This document shows positions 7,199 to 14,095 of a stretch of DNA of 35,735 nt, piece by piece. A program made the translations under genes and the position numbers. The stretch is from Protaetiibacter sp. Lineage in GTDB: Bacteria > Actinomycetota > Actinomycetes > Actinomycetales > Microbacteriaceae. The stretch lies in the NCBI GenBank assembly GCA_030150265.1, contig JASLGG010000053.1, positions 1 to 35,735 on the forward strand. Direction: 5' to 3'. Positions within the stretch are counted from its first letter, which is position 1, and each line of letters begins with the position of its first letter. The notes beneath the pieces are model-generated. The model was not told the origin of the DNA. It was given only the letters and a program-made list of their open reading frames with translations, and did not search any database.

Positions 7199-9045
7199 TC
7201 CACCGTGACGGACTTCGCGAGGTTGCGGGGCTGATCCACGTCGAGCCCCTTCGCCTGCGCGAGCTCCATCCCGAAGACGTGCAGCGGCACCACCGCGAGC
7301 AGCGGCTCGAAGAACGGCGCCGCGAGCGGGACGCGGATCACCTCGTCGGCGAACGGCACCACCGCGACGTCGCCGAGCTCCGCGATCGCGATCACCCGGG
7401 CCCCGCGCGCGCGGATCTCCTGGATGTTCGAGACCACCTTCTTGTGCAGCGACGACGGATCGCGCGGGCTCGGCACCACCACGAACACGATCTGGCCCGG
7501 CTCGATGAGGGCGATCGGGCCGTGCTTGAGCTCGCCCGCGGCGAAGCCCTCCGCGTGGATGTAGGCGAGCTCCTTGAGCTTGAGGGCGCCCTCGAGCGCC
7601 ACCGGGAAGCCCACGTGCCGGCCCAGGAACAGCACCGACTGGGTGTCGCTCATCCAGTGGGCGAGCTCCGCGATGCGCCCGGACGCCGACTCCACGACCG
7701 TCTGCAGCTTGGCCGGAACCGCCTCCAGCTCGCGCAGCTGCGCGGCCACGGATGCGGCGTCGAGCGAGCCGCGGAGCGTCGCCAGGTGCAGACCCAGCAG
7801 GTAGAGCGCCGTCACCTGCGCCACGAAGGCCTTAGTCGAGGCCACCGCGACCTCCGGCCCGGCGTGGGTGTAGAGCACGGCGTCCGACTCGCGCGGGATC
7901 GTCGCGCCCTGGGTGTTGCAGATCGAGAGGGTGCGGGCGCCCTGCTCGGCGGCGTAGCGCACCGCCATGAGGGTGTCCATCGTCTCGCCCGACTGGCTCA
8001 CCGACACGACGAGCGTGCGGGCGTCGAGCACGGGATCGCGATAGCGGAACTCGTGCGAGAGCTCGACGTCGACGGGGATGCGGGCCCAGGCCTCGATCGC
8101 GTACTTGCCGAGCATCCCGGCGTAGGCGGCGGTGCCGCACGCGAGGATCAGCACGCGGTCGACGCTGCCGAGCATGTCGGCGACGCCCTCGAGCTCGGGG
8201 AGCGTCACGGCGCCGTCGTGCGTGCGGCCGCGCAGGGTGTTGGCCACCGCATCCGGCTCCTCGGCGATCTCCTTCTTCATGAAGCTGGGCCAGCCGCCCT
8301 TCTCGGCGGCGGAGGCGTCCCAGGCGACCTCGAACTCCTTCGCCTCGACCGGCGCGCCCGAGAAGTCGATGACCGACACCGAGTCGGGGCGGATCGTGAC
8401 GATCTGGTCCTGGCCGATCTCCATGGCGCGCCGGGTGTGCTCGACGAAGGCCGCCACATCCGAGCCGAGGAAGTTCTCGCCCTCGCCGAGGCCGATCACG
8501 AGCGGCGAGCTGCGGCGCGCGCCGACCACGACGCCCGGGGCGTCCTGGTGCACGGCGAGCAGGGTGAAGGCGCCGTCGAGGCGGTCGACGGTGCGCCGCA
8601 TCGCCTCCGTGAGGTCGCCGGCCTCGCGGAACGCGCGGCCCACGAGCAGCGCCGCGATCTCGCTGTCGGTCTCGCTCTCGAAGGTCTCGCCCTCGGCCGC
8701 GAGCTCGGCCTTGAGCTCGGCGAAGTTCTCGATGATGCCGTTGTGGATGAGCGCGAGACGCCCGCCGTCGCCGAAGTGCGGATGCGCGTTCACGTCCGTC
8801 GGGCCGCCGTGCGTCGCCCAGCGGGTGTGGCCGATGCCCGTGCCGCCGTCGGCGATCGGGTTCTCGGCGAGCTCCTCGACGAGCATGCCGAGCTTGCCCG
8901 CGCGCTTGCGGGCGCCCAGTTCGCCCGAGCCCGACAGCACGGCGACGCCCGCGGAGTCGTAGCCGCGGTACTCGAGCCGCTTGAGCCCGCCGAGGAGCAC
9001 CTCGAGGCTGCTGCCCGGGCCCACGTACCCCACGATTCCGCACAT
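7195..9045 (-). CDS. glmS: Glutamine-fructose-6-phosphate aminotransferase
   Basis: 616 residues. It makes glucosamine-6-phosphate from fructose-6-phosphate and glutamine, the first step to UDP-GlcNAc. The start is the ATG at 9045, which gives MCGIVGYVG with the N-terminal nucleophile Cys (residue 2 before Met removal). The glutaminase domain covers about 1-240, with HTRWATHG, and two SIS domains follow (CGTAAYAGM; SVSQSGETMDT). The protein ends DQPRNLAKSVTVE as in the family. It is likely leaderless, since a TAGGAT box lies seven bases before the ATG. No glmS ribozyme-like leader fits in the 69-base divergent gap. Confidence 0.97.
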   Translation of the reverse strand: MCGIVGYVGPGSSLEVLLGGLKRLEYRGYDSAGVAVLSGSGELGARKRAGKLGMLVEELAENPIADGGTGIGHTRWATHGGPTDVNAHPHFGDGGRLALIHNGIIENFAELKAELAAEGETFESETDSEIAALLVGRAFREAGDLTEAMRRTVDRLDGAFTLLAVHQDAPGVVVGARRSSPLVIGLGEGENFLGSDVAAFVEHTRRAMEIGQDQIVTIRPDSVSVIDFSGAPVEAKEFEVAWDASAAEKGGWPSFMKKEIAEEPDAVANTLRGRTHDGAVTLPELEGVADMLGSVDRVLILACGTAAYAGMLGKYAIEAWARIPVDVELSHEFRYRDPVLDARTLVVSVSQSGETMDTLMAVRYAAEQGARTLSICNTQGATIPRESDAVLYTHAGPEVAVASTKAFVAQVTALYLLGLHLATLRGSLDAASVAAQLRELEAVPAKLQTVVESASGRIAELAHWMSDTQSVLFLGRHVGFPVALEGALKLKELAYIHAEGFAAGELKHGPIALIEPGQIVFVVVPSPRDPSSLHKKVVSNIQEIRARGARVIAIAELGDVAVVPFADEVIRVPLAAPFFEPLLAVVPLHVFGMELAQAKGLDVDQPRNLAKSVTVE

Positions 9046-9052
9046 GGAGTCG

Positions 9053-9058
9053 ATCCTA
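9053..9058 (-). promoter_or_regulatory. -10 box of glmS (leaderless)
   Basis: TAGGAT on the minus strand, seven bases before the glmS ATG and without a Shine-Dalgarno between. It mirrors the coaA box on the other strand. Confidence 0.55.
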
Positions 9059-9101
9059 AAGCGTCCGGAGGCGACGGCACCCGGGAGGACATCGGCGGCG
9101 C

Positions 9102-9107
9102 TACGCT
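9102..9107 (+). promoter_or_regulatory. -10 box of coaA (leaderless)
   Basis: TACGCT is followed by exactly seven bases and the coaA ATG at 9115. The intervening GGAG is only three bases from the ATG, too close to be a good Shine-Dalgarno. Confidence 0.5.
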
Positions 9108-9114
9108 CGGAGCG

Positions 9115-10071
9115 ATGTCTGAGAACGGCGAGAGAGACGCTCCGGCCACCCCGTTCCTCGAGCTCGACCGCGCCGACTGGGCGGCCCTCGCCCCGACGAC
9201 CGCGCATCCGCTCACCGAGGACGAGATCGTGCGGCTGCGCGGGCTGGGCGACGCGCTCGACCTGCGCGAGGTCGCCGAGGTCTACGTGCCGCTCAGCCGG
9301 CTGCTCAACCTCTACGCCGCCGGCGCCCGCGCGCTGCACCGCTCCACGCGCGCCTTTCTCGGGCAGGGAGGTCGGGACGACCCGCCCACGCCCTTCGTGA
9401 TCGGCGTCGCCGGCTCCGTCGCGGTCGGCAAGTCGACCATCGCGCGCCTGCTGCGCGAGCTCCTCGCCCGCTGGGAGGACACCCCCCGCGTCGAGCTCGT
9501 CACGACCGACGGCTTCCTCCTGCCGAACGCCGAGCTCGCCCGGCGCGGCCTCATGGAGCGCAAGGGGTTCCCCGAGAGCTACGACCGCCGCGCCCTGCTC
9601 CGCTTCGTGAGCCGCGTCAAGAGCGGTGTCGAGGAGGTGCGGGCGCCCGTCTACTCCCACCTCGAGTACGACATCCTGCCCGACGCGGAGATCGTCGTGA
9701 ACCGCCCCGACATCCTCATCGTGGAGGGCCTCAACGTGCTCCAGCCGCCCGGGCCGGACGCCCGGCTCGCGGTGAGCGACCTGTTCGACTTCACGATCTA
9801 CGTGGATGCGCGCGCGAGCGACATCGAGAACTGGTACGTCGAGCGCTTCCTGCGACTGCAGCGCGGCGCCTTCTCCGACCCGCGCTCCTACTTCCACCGC
9901 TTCGCGGAGCTCAGCGAGGAGGACGCCGTCGCGAAGGCGCGCGGCATCTGGCGCGACATCAACGGTCCCAACCTCGAGCGGAACATCGCGCCGACGCGCG
10001 CGCGCGCCTCGCTCGTGCTGCGCAAGGCGGCCGACCACACCGTCTCGAACGTGCTGATCCGGAAGATCTGA
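9115..10071 (+). CDS. coaA: Type I pantothenate kinase
   Basis: 318 residues, start at the ATG at 9115. CoaA phosphorylates pantothenate, the first and usually rate-limiting step to CoA. The P-loop GVAGSVAVGKST lies at about 97-108. The TTDGFLLPN, RKGFPESYD and YSHLEYDI segments and the VEGLNVLQ strand are characteristic. It is divergent from glmS with only 69 bases between starts, and convergent with the nitroreductase-like gene, four bases apart. AcpS in the next operon consumes the CoA it makes. Confidence 0.97.
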   Translation: MSENGERDAPATPFLELDRADWAALAPTTAHPLTEDEIVRLRGLGDALDLREVAEVYVPLSRLLNLYAAGARALHRSTRAFLGQGGRDDPPTPFVIGVAGSVAVGKSTIARLLRELLARWEDTPRVELVTTDGFLLPNAELARRGLMERKGFPESYDRRALLRFVSRVKSGVEEVRAPVYSHLEYDILPDAEIVVNRPDILIVEGLNVLQPPGPDARLAVSDLFDFTIYVDARASDIENWYVERFLRLQRGAFSDPRSYFHRFAELSEEDAVAKARGIWRDINGPNLERNIAPTRARASLVLRKAADHTVSNVLIRKI

Positions 10072-10075
10072 GACC

Positions 10076-10516
10076 CTACGGCTCGAAGGGCTCCAGCACG
10101 AAGACGGGGATCTCGCGGTCGGTCTTGGCCTGGTAGCCGTCGTAGTCGGGCCAGGTCTGATTGGCGCGCGCCCACCACAGCGCGCGCTCCTCCCCCGAGA
10201 CGAGCCGGGCGCGGTAGTCGCGCTTCACGGCGCCGTCCTGCAGCTCGACGTGGGGGCGGGCGACGAGGTTGAAGTACCAGGACGGATGCTGCGGAGCCCC
10301 GCCCTTCGACGCCACCACCGCGTACACGCCGTCGTGCTCGACGCGCATGAGCGCGTTCTTGCGGAGCCTGCCGCTCTTCGCGCCCACCGAGGTCAGCACG
10401 ATGATCGGCCGGCCCCGCAGCTCGTTCGCCTCGGCGCCCTCCGACGCCTCGAAGGCCTCGGCCTGCACGCGGGCCCACTCGGACGCGCTCGGCGCGTACT
10501 CCCCTGTCAGCGGCAT
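10076..10516 (-). CDS. Deazaflavin-dependent nitroreductase-family protein (Ddn-like)
   Basis: 146 residues, start ATG 10516 after a strong AAGGAGGAG Shine-Dalgarno. The pattern PIIVLTSVGAKSGRLRKNALMRVEHDG, then KGGAPQHPSWYFNL and a C-terminal YQAKTDREIPVFVLEP, is that of the split-barrel Ddn/DUF385 family. Many members use the deazaflavin F420, but some bind other cofactors or none. No F420 biosynthesis gene is in the window, so the cofactor is open. It is convergent with coaA with no visible terminator between them. Confidence 0.85.
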   Translation of the reverse strand: MPLTGEYAPSASEWARVQAEAFEASEGAEANELRGRPIIVLTSVGAKSGRLRKNALMRVEHDGVYAVVASKGGAPQHPSWYFNLVARPHVELQDGAVKRDYRARLVSGEERALWWARANQTWPDYDGYQAKTDREIPVFVLEPFEP

Positions 10517-10556
10517 CCGCTCCTCCTTTTGCCCTGCTGCTCCTGCTGCTCTTCTT

Positions 10557-10642
10557 CTCAGAAATGCAGGACGACGGCGGCGAGGCCCCCGCGAATCCGC
10601 GGATGACGCAGCCGGTGACGTCGGATCTCCTGCATTTCTGAG
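10557..10642. repeat. 86-bp palindromic element with 15-bp inverted ends
   Basis: CTCAGAAATGCAGGA at 10557-10571 is repeated in perfect inverted form at 10628-10642. The interior holds a small hairpin (CCGCG-AATC-CGCGG). The element lies between glmM and the Ddn-like gene and holds no plausible gene. Its AT-richer ends differ from the surroundings. It looks like a dispersed REP- or MITE-type unit, or a structured RNA in the Ddn-like 5' region. Confidence 0.65.
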
Positions 10643-10670
10643 GTGCGCGCCGAGGACTCGGCGGCGCCGC

Positions 10671-12038
10671 TCAGGACAACGCGAGGCGCTCGCGCACGAT
10701 TCCCGCGAGCTCGTCGGCGATGCGGCGCGCCGCGCCCGCGTCGCGCGCCTCCACCATGACCCGCACGAGCGGCTCGGTGCCGGAGGGGCGCAGCAGCACG
10801 CGTCCGTCGTCGCCCAGCGCCGCGCTGTGACGCTGCACCGCGTCCGCGATGACCTCGTCGCCGCCGAGGGCGTGGTGGTCGACGCCGCGCACGTTCACGA
10901 GCACCTGCGGGTAGACCGACATGACCGAGGCGAGCTCCTCGAGCGTCTTGCCGGTGCGCACCAGCTCGGCCGCGAGCTGCAGGCCGGTGAGGATGCCGTC
11001 GCCCGTGGTCGCGTGCTCGCTGAAGATGATGTGGCCCGACTGCTCGCCGCCGAGCGAGAGCCCGTGCTCGCCCATCGCCTCGAGCACGTAGCGGTCGCCG
11101 ACCGCCGTCTCGACGAGGCGGATGCCGCGCTCGCCCATCGCGACCCGGAGACCCAGGTTGCTCATCGTGGTGACCGCGAGGGTGTCGTGCGCGAGGAGCC
11201 CCCGGCGCTGCAGCGAGACGGCGAGGATCGCCATGATGCGGTCGCCGTCCACGATCTCGCCGCGGGCGTCGACCGCGAGGCAGCGGTCGGCGTCGCCGTC
11301 GTGCGCGATGCCGAGATCCGCGCCGACGAGCCGCACCGTCTCCTGGAGCCGCTCGAGGTGCGTCGAGCCGACGCCGTCGTTGATGTTGAGGCCGTCGGGG
11401 TCGGCTCCGATCACCGTGACCTGCGCACCCGCATCCGCGAACACCTGCGGCGAGACGCCCGCCGCGGCGCCGTGCGCCTCGTCGAGCACGACGTGCAGCC
11501 CGTCGAGGCGCACGTCGAGCGTGCCGAGCAAGTGCAGCAGGTAGCGGTCCTCGGCATCGGAGAAACGCCGGATGCGGCCCACCCCCGCGCCGGTCGGCGC
11601 CAGCTTCGGGCCGGTCATCGCAGCCTCGATGCGATCCTCCACCTCGTCGGGCAGCTTGACGCCGCCGAGGGCGAAGAACTTGATGCCGTTGTCGGGCGCC
11701 GGATTGTGCGAGGCCGAGATCATCACACCGAAGTCGGCTCCGACATCCGCCACCAGGAACGCGGCGGCGGGCGTCGGGATGACCCCCGCGTCGAGCACGT
11801 CGATGCCGGAGCTGGCGAGACCGGCGGCGACGGCCGCGGAGATGAACTCGCCGGAGACCCGCGGGTCGCGGGCCAGCACGGCGCGCGGGCGCCGCCCCTC
11901 GCCCCGCACCTGGTCGGCGTGCCGGCCCTGCGTCAGGACGTTCGCGGCGGCCTGCGCGAGGCCGAGGGCCAGGTCCGCGGTGACCACCTCACCGTTCGCC
12001 AGCCCCCGGACCCCGTCGGTGCCGAAGAGACGCGGCAT
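10671..12038 (-). CDS. glmM: Phosphoglucosamine mutase
   Basis: 455 residues. GlmM converts glucosamine-6-phosphate from GlmS to the 1-phosphate on the way to UDP-GlcNAc. The active phosphoserine is S110 in MISASHNP, the metal loop is DGDADR (about 243-248) and the phosphate-binding loop RPSGTEPLVRV lies near the C-terminus. MPRLFGTDGVRG is the standard start. It follows rpsI by 19 bases with a GGAG Shine-Dalgarno, so it is probably the last gene of the rplM-rpsI-glmM operon. Confidence 0.97.
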   Translation of the reverse strand: MPRLFGTDGVRGLANGEVVTADLALGLAQAAANVLTQGRHADQVRGEGRRPRAVLARDPRVSGEFISAAVAAGLASSGIDVLDAGVIPTPAAAFLVADVGADFGVMISASHNPAPDNGIKFFALGGVKLPDEVEDRIEAAMTGPKLAPTGAGVGRIRRFSDAEDRYLLHLLGTLDVRLDGLHVVLDEAHGAAAGVSPQVFADAGAQVTVIGADPDGLNINDGVGSTHLERLQETVRLVGADLGIAHDGDADRCLAVDARGEIVDGDRIMAILAVSLQRRGLLAHDTLAVTTMSNLGLRVAMGERGIRLVETAVGDRYVLEAMGEHGLSLGGEQSGHIIFSEHATTGDGILTGLQLAAELVRTGKTLEELASVMSVYPQVLVNVRGVDHHALGGDEVIADAVQRHSAALGDDGRVLLRPSGTEPLVRVMVEARDAGAARRIADELAGIVRERLALS

Positions 12039-12057
12039 GCCGAGCTCCGCGGGCGCC

Positions 12058-12546
12058 TTAGCGCTTCGAGAACTGCGAGGCCTTGCGGGCCTTCTTGAGA
12101 CCGGCCTTCTTGCGCTCGATGACGCGGGCGTCGCGCGAGAGGAAGCCGGCCTTCTTGAGGGTCGGGCGGTTGTTCTCGCGGTCGATCTCGTTGAGGGCGC
12201 GCGCGATCGCGAGGCGCAGGGCGCCCGCTTGGCCGGAGGGGCCGCCGCCGGTGATCTTGGCCTTGACGTCGTAGGAGCCGAGCAGGTCGAGCACCTTGAA
12301 CGGGTCGTTGATGAGCTGCTGGTGCAGCTTGTTCGGGAAGTAGTCCTCGAGGGTGCGGCCGTTCACGGTGAACGAGCTGCCGCCGGGGACCAGGCGCACG
12401 CGCGCGATGGCCTCCTTGCGGCGGCCCACGGCCGCGCCGGAAACGTTGAGGACGGCACGCGGGGCGCGGGGCGCCTCGTCGGCCGGGGTCTCGGTCGAGA
12501 AGGAGGTGAGAACCTCGTCCGACACGGTGTCTTCGATCTTCGCCAT
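12058..12546 (-). CDS. rpsI: 30S ribosomal protein S9
   Basis: 162 residues. S9 binds the head of the small subunit and its C-terminal SKR tail contacts P-site tRNA; that tail is present here (ASQFSKR). The core starts at about residue 36 with GRRKEAIARVRL and includes GGGPSGQAGALRLAIARAL. The first 35 residues form an acidic extension compared with the E. coli protein, as is common in Actinobacteria. It follows rplM by 28 bases. Confidence 0.97.
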   Translation of the reverse strand: MAKIEDTVSDEVLTSFSTETPADEAPRAPRAVLNVSGAAVGRRKEAIARVRLVPGGSSFTVNGRTLEDYFPNKLHQQLINDPFKVLDLLGSYDVKAKITGGGPSGQAGALRLAIARALNEIDRENNRPTLKKAGFLSRDARVIERKKAGLKKARKASQFSKR

Positions 12547-12574
12547 CAGTGTGTCCTTGAAAGTCTCTCGGCGC

Positions 12575-13021
12575 TTACTGCGCGACCTGGGTGAGGGTGT
12601 ACTGCTTCGGCTGCTGCGCGGCGTGCGGGTGCTCGGCGCCGGCGTACACCTTCAGCTTCTTGATCTGGGCGCGACCCAGCGAGTTCTTCGGCAGCATGCC
12701 GCGGATGGCCTTCTCGACCGCACGCGTGGGGTGCTTCTCGAGCATCTCGGCGTAGCCGACGGCGGTGAGGCCGCCCGGGTAGCCCGAGTGGCGGTAGGCC
12801 TTCTTCTTCTCGAGCTTCTGACCGGTGAGCGCGACCTTGTCGGCGTTCACGATGATGACGAAGTCGCCCATGTCCATGTGGGGGGCGAAGGTGGCCTTGT
12901 GCTTGCCGCGGAGGATGGCGGCGGCGTGGCTCGCGAGGCGGCCGAGCACGATGTCGGTGGCGTCGATGACGACCCACTCGCGCTTCACATCCGCCGGCGT
13001 GGGGCTGAACGTACGCGTCAT
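12575..13021 (-). CDS. rplM: 50S ribosomal protein L13
   Basis: 148 residues, the normal length. L13 is an early-assembly protein of the large subunit. VVIDATDIVLGRLAS, GDFVIIVNADKV and KAIRGMLPKN are family motifs. It is first in the operon rplM-rpsI-glmM. Its leader holds a hairpin and its promoter lies at the end of truA. The Shine-Dalgarno is weak, which fits a regulated leader. Confidence 0.97.
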   Translation of the reverse strand: MTRTFSPTPADVKREWVVIDATDIVLGRLASHAAAILRGKHKATFAPHMDMGDFVIIVNADKVALTGQKLEKKKAYRHSGYPGGLTAVGYAEMLEKHPTRAVEKAIRGMLPKNSLGRAQIKKLKVYAGAEHPHAAQQPKQYTLTQVAQ

Positions 13022-13072
13022 GAAAAGACTCGTTTCTGGTCGGTGGTGTTCGTGAATCCCGCTCCGGTGTGC

Positions 13073-13097
13073 GTTCCGCGCCGAGAGGCGGCGGAAC
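13073..13097 (-). promoter_or_regulatory. Leader hairpin upstream of rplM
   Basis: GTTCCG and CGCC pair with GGCG and CGGAAC around a four-base loop with one bulged base, giving a 10-bp stem. It lies 52 bases before the rplM start within the leader. It could be an L13 autoregulatory site or an attenuator. This is inference from structure only. Confidence 0.4.
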
Positions 13098-13150
13098 CCG
13101 ACGGTGGAGGGCCCAACTGGTCGCCCGCGCGGCGCGCAGACAACCTCAGT

Positions 13151-13180
13151 AGCTTAGTCGATCGGCCCCTCGTCCGGCAA
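13151..13180 (-). promoter_or_regulatory. Putative rplM-rpsI promoter at the 3' end of truA
   Basis: On the minus strand TTGCCG (13180-13175) and TAAGCT (13156-13151) are 18 bases apart. It would give a leader of roughly 120 bases before rplM. Confidence 0.4.
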
Positions 13181-14062
13181 ACCGGCGTGGACGCGCTTCG
13201 CGCGGGTCTGCTCGGCACGGGCCGCGAGCTCGGCGTCCGGCGGGTAGCCCACCTCCATGAGCGTGAGGCCGCGGGCCGGCATCACGATGAACTCGCTCGT
13301 GCGCCGCGCCTCCTCCCGGATGCCGGCCGCCCGGTCCGGGGCGAACCGCCCCTCGCCCGCCGCGACGCACGCGCCGACGAGGGCGCGCACCATCGAGTGG
13401 CAGAACGCGTCGGCCCGCACCCGCGCCACGAGCACGCCGTCGCCGTCGCGGTGCCAGCCGAACTCCTGGAGGGTGCGGATGGTCGTGGCCCCCTCGCGCG
13501 GGCGGCAGTACGCGGCGAAGTCGTGCAGCCCGAGCAGGCTCCGGGCCGCAGCGTCCATCGCGGCGACGTCGAGGGATGCCGGATGCCACAGCGTGAAGGC
13601 GCGCGTGCGCGGATCGCGCAGGGCCGCGGCATCCGCGATCCGGTACTCGTAGCGCCGCCACACGGCCGAGAAGCGCGCGTCGAAGCCGGGGGGCGCGATG
13701 CTCGCGCGCAGCACCTGCACGTCGGCGGCCTGGCCGACGATGCCGTTGATGCGCCGGGCGAGCGACTCGGCGCCCGCCGCGCCCGCGCCCCGCCCGCGCG
13801 GGCGGCGGTCGAGCTGGGCGAGCTGGGCGGCGGCGAGGTCGAGGTGCGCCACCTGGCCGACGGCGTGCACCCCCACATCCGTGCGCCCCGCGACCGTGAG
13901 CCGCGGGGGCTCCGCGTCCGAGCGGCCGAAGAGCGTCGCGAGGGCGTCCTCGAGCACGCCCTGCACGGTGCGCAGGCCCGGCTGCCGGGCCCAGCCCGTG
14001 AAGTCGGTGCCGTCGTACCCGAGATCGAGCCGGATGCGCGCGGGAGCCTCCGGGGTTGTCAC
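13154..14062 (-). CDS. truA: tRNA pseudouridine(38-40) synthase
   Basis: 302 residues, GTG start. TruA makes pseudouridine at positions 38-40 in the tRNA anticodon arm. The catalytic aspartate is D62 in AGRTDVGVHA. DLGYDGTDFTGWARQPG at the N-terminus, FDARFSAVWRRYEYRI and FCHSMVRALVGA are conserved. There is a small Arg/Gly/Ala-rich insert near residues 85-98 (RRPRGRGAGAAGAE) which is actinobacteria-like. The start is probably leaderless. It lies between rplM and the acyltransferase, not next to rplQ as in many relatives. Confidence 0.96.
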   Translation of the reverse strand: MTTPEAPARIRLDLGYDGTDFTGWARQPGLRTVQGVLEDALATLFGRSDAEPPRLTVAGRTDVGVHAVGQVAHLDLAAAQLAQLDRRPRGRGAGAAGAESLARRINGIVGQAADVQVLRASIAPPGFDARFSAVWRRYEYRIADAAALRDPRTRAFTLWHPASLDVAAMDAAARSLLGLHDFAAYCRPREGATTIRTLQEFGWHRDGDGVLVARVRADAFCHSMVRALVGACVAAGEGRFAPDRAAGIREEARRTSEFIVMPARGLTLMEVGYPPDAELAARAEQTRAKRVHAGLPDEGPID

Positions 14063-14068
14063 GAGGCG

Positions 14069-14074
14069 AGTTTA
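14069..14074 (-). promoter_or_regulatory. Putative -10 box of a leaderless truA transcript
   Basis: TAAACT on the minus strand is followed by six bases and the truA GTG, with no Shine-Dalgarno. The 33-base divergent gap to the acyltransferase must hold both starts. Confidence 0.45.
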
Positions 14075-14095
14075 GGGTGGTCGGAGAGACTCGCC

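Noticed and set aside
9046..9114. glmS ribozyme
   Set aside because: The 69-base gap is too short and lacks any matching structure, and the gene looks leaderless.
7195..10038. glmS extended upstream to a 947-residue protein
   Set aside because: The extension is antisense to coaA. GlmS must start MCGIVGY because the Cys is the nucleophile.
10076..10516. Evidence for an F420-dependent pathway
   Set aside because: One Ddn-like protein is not enough. No F420 biosynthesis or other F420 enzymes are in the window, and the family includes members with other cofactors.
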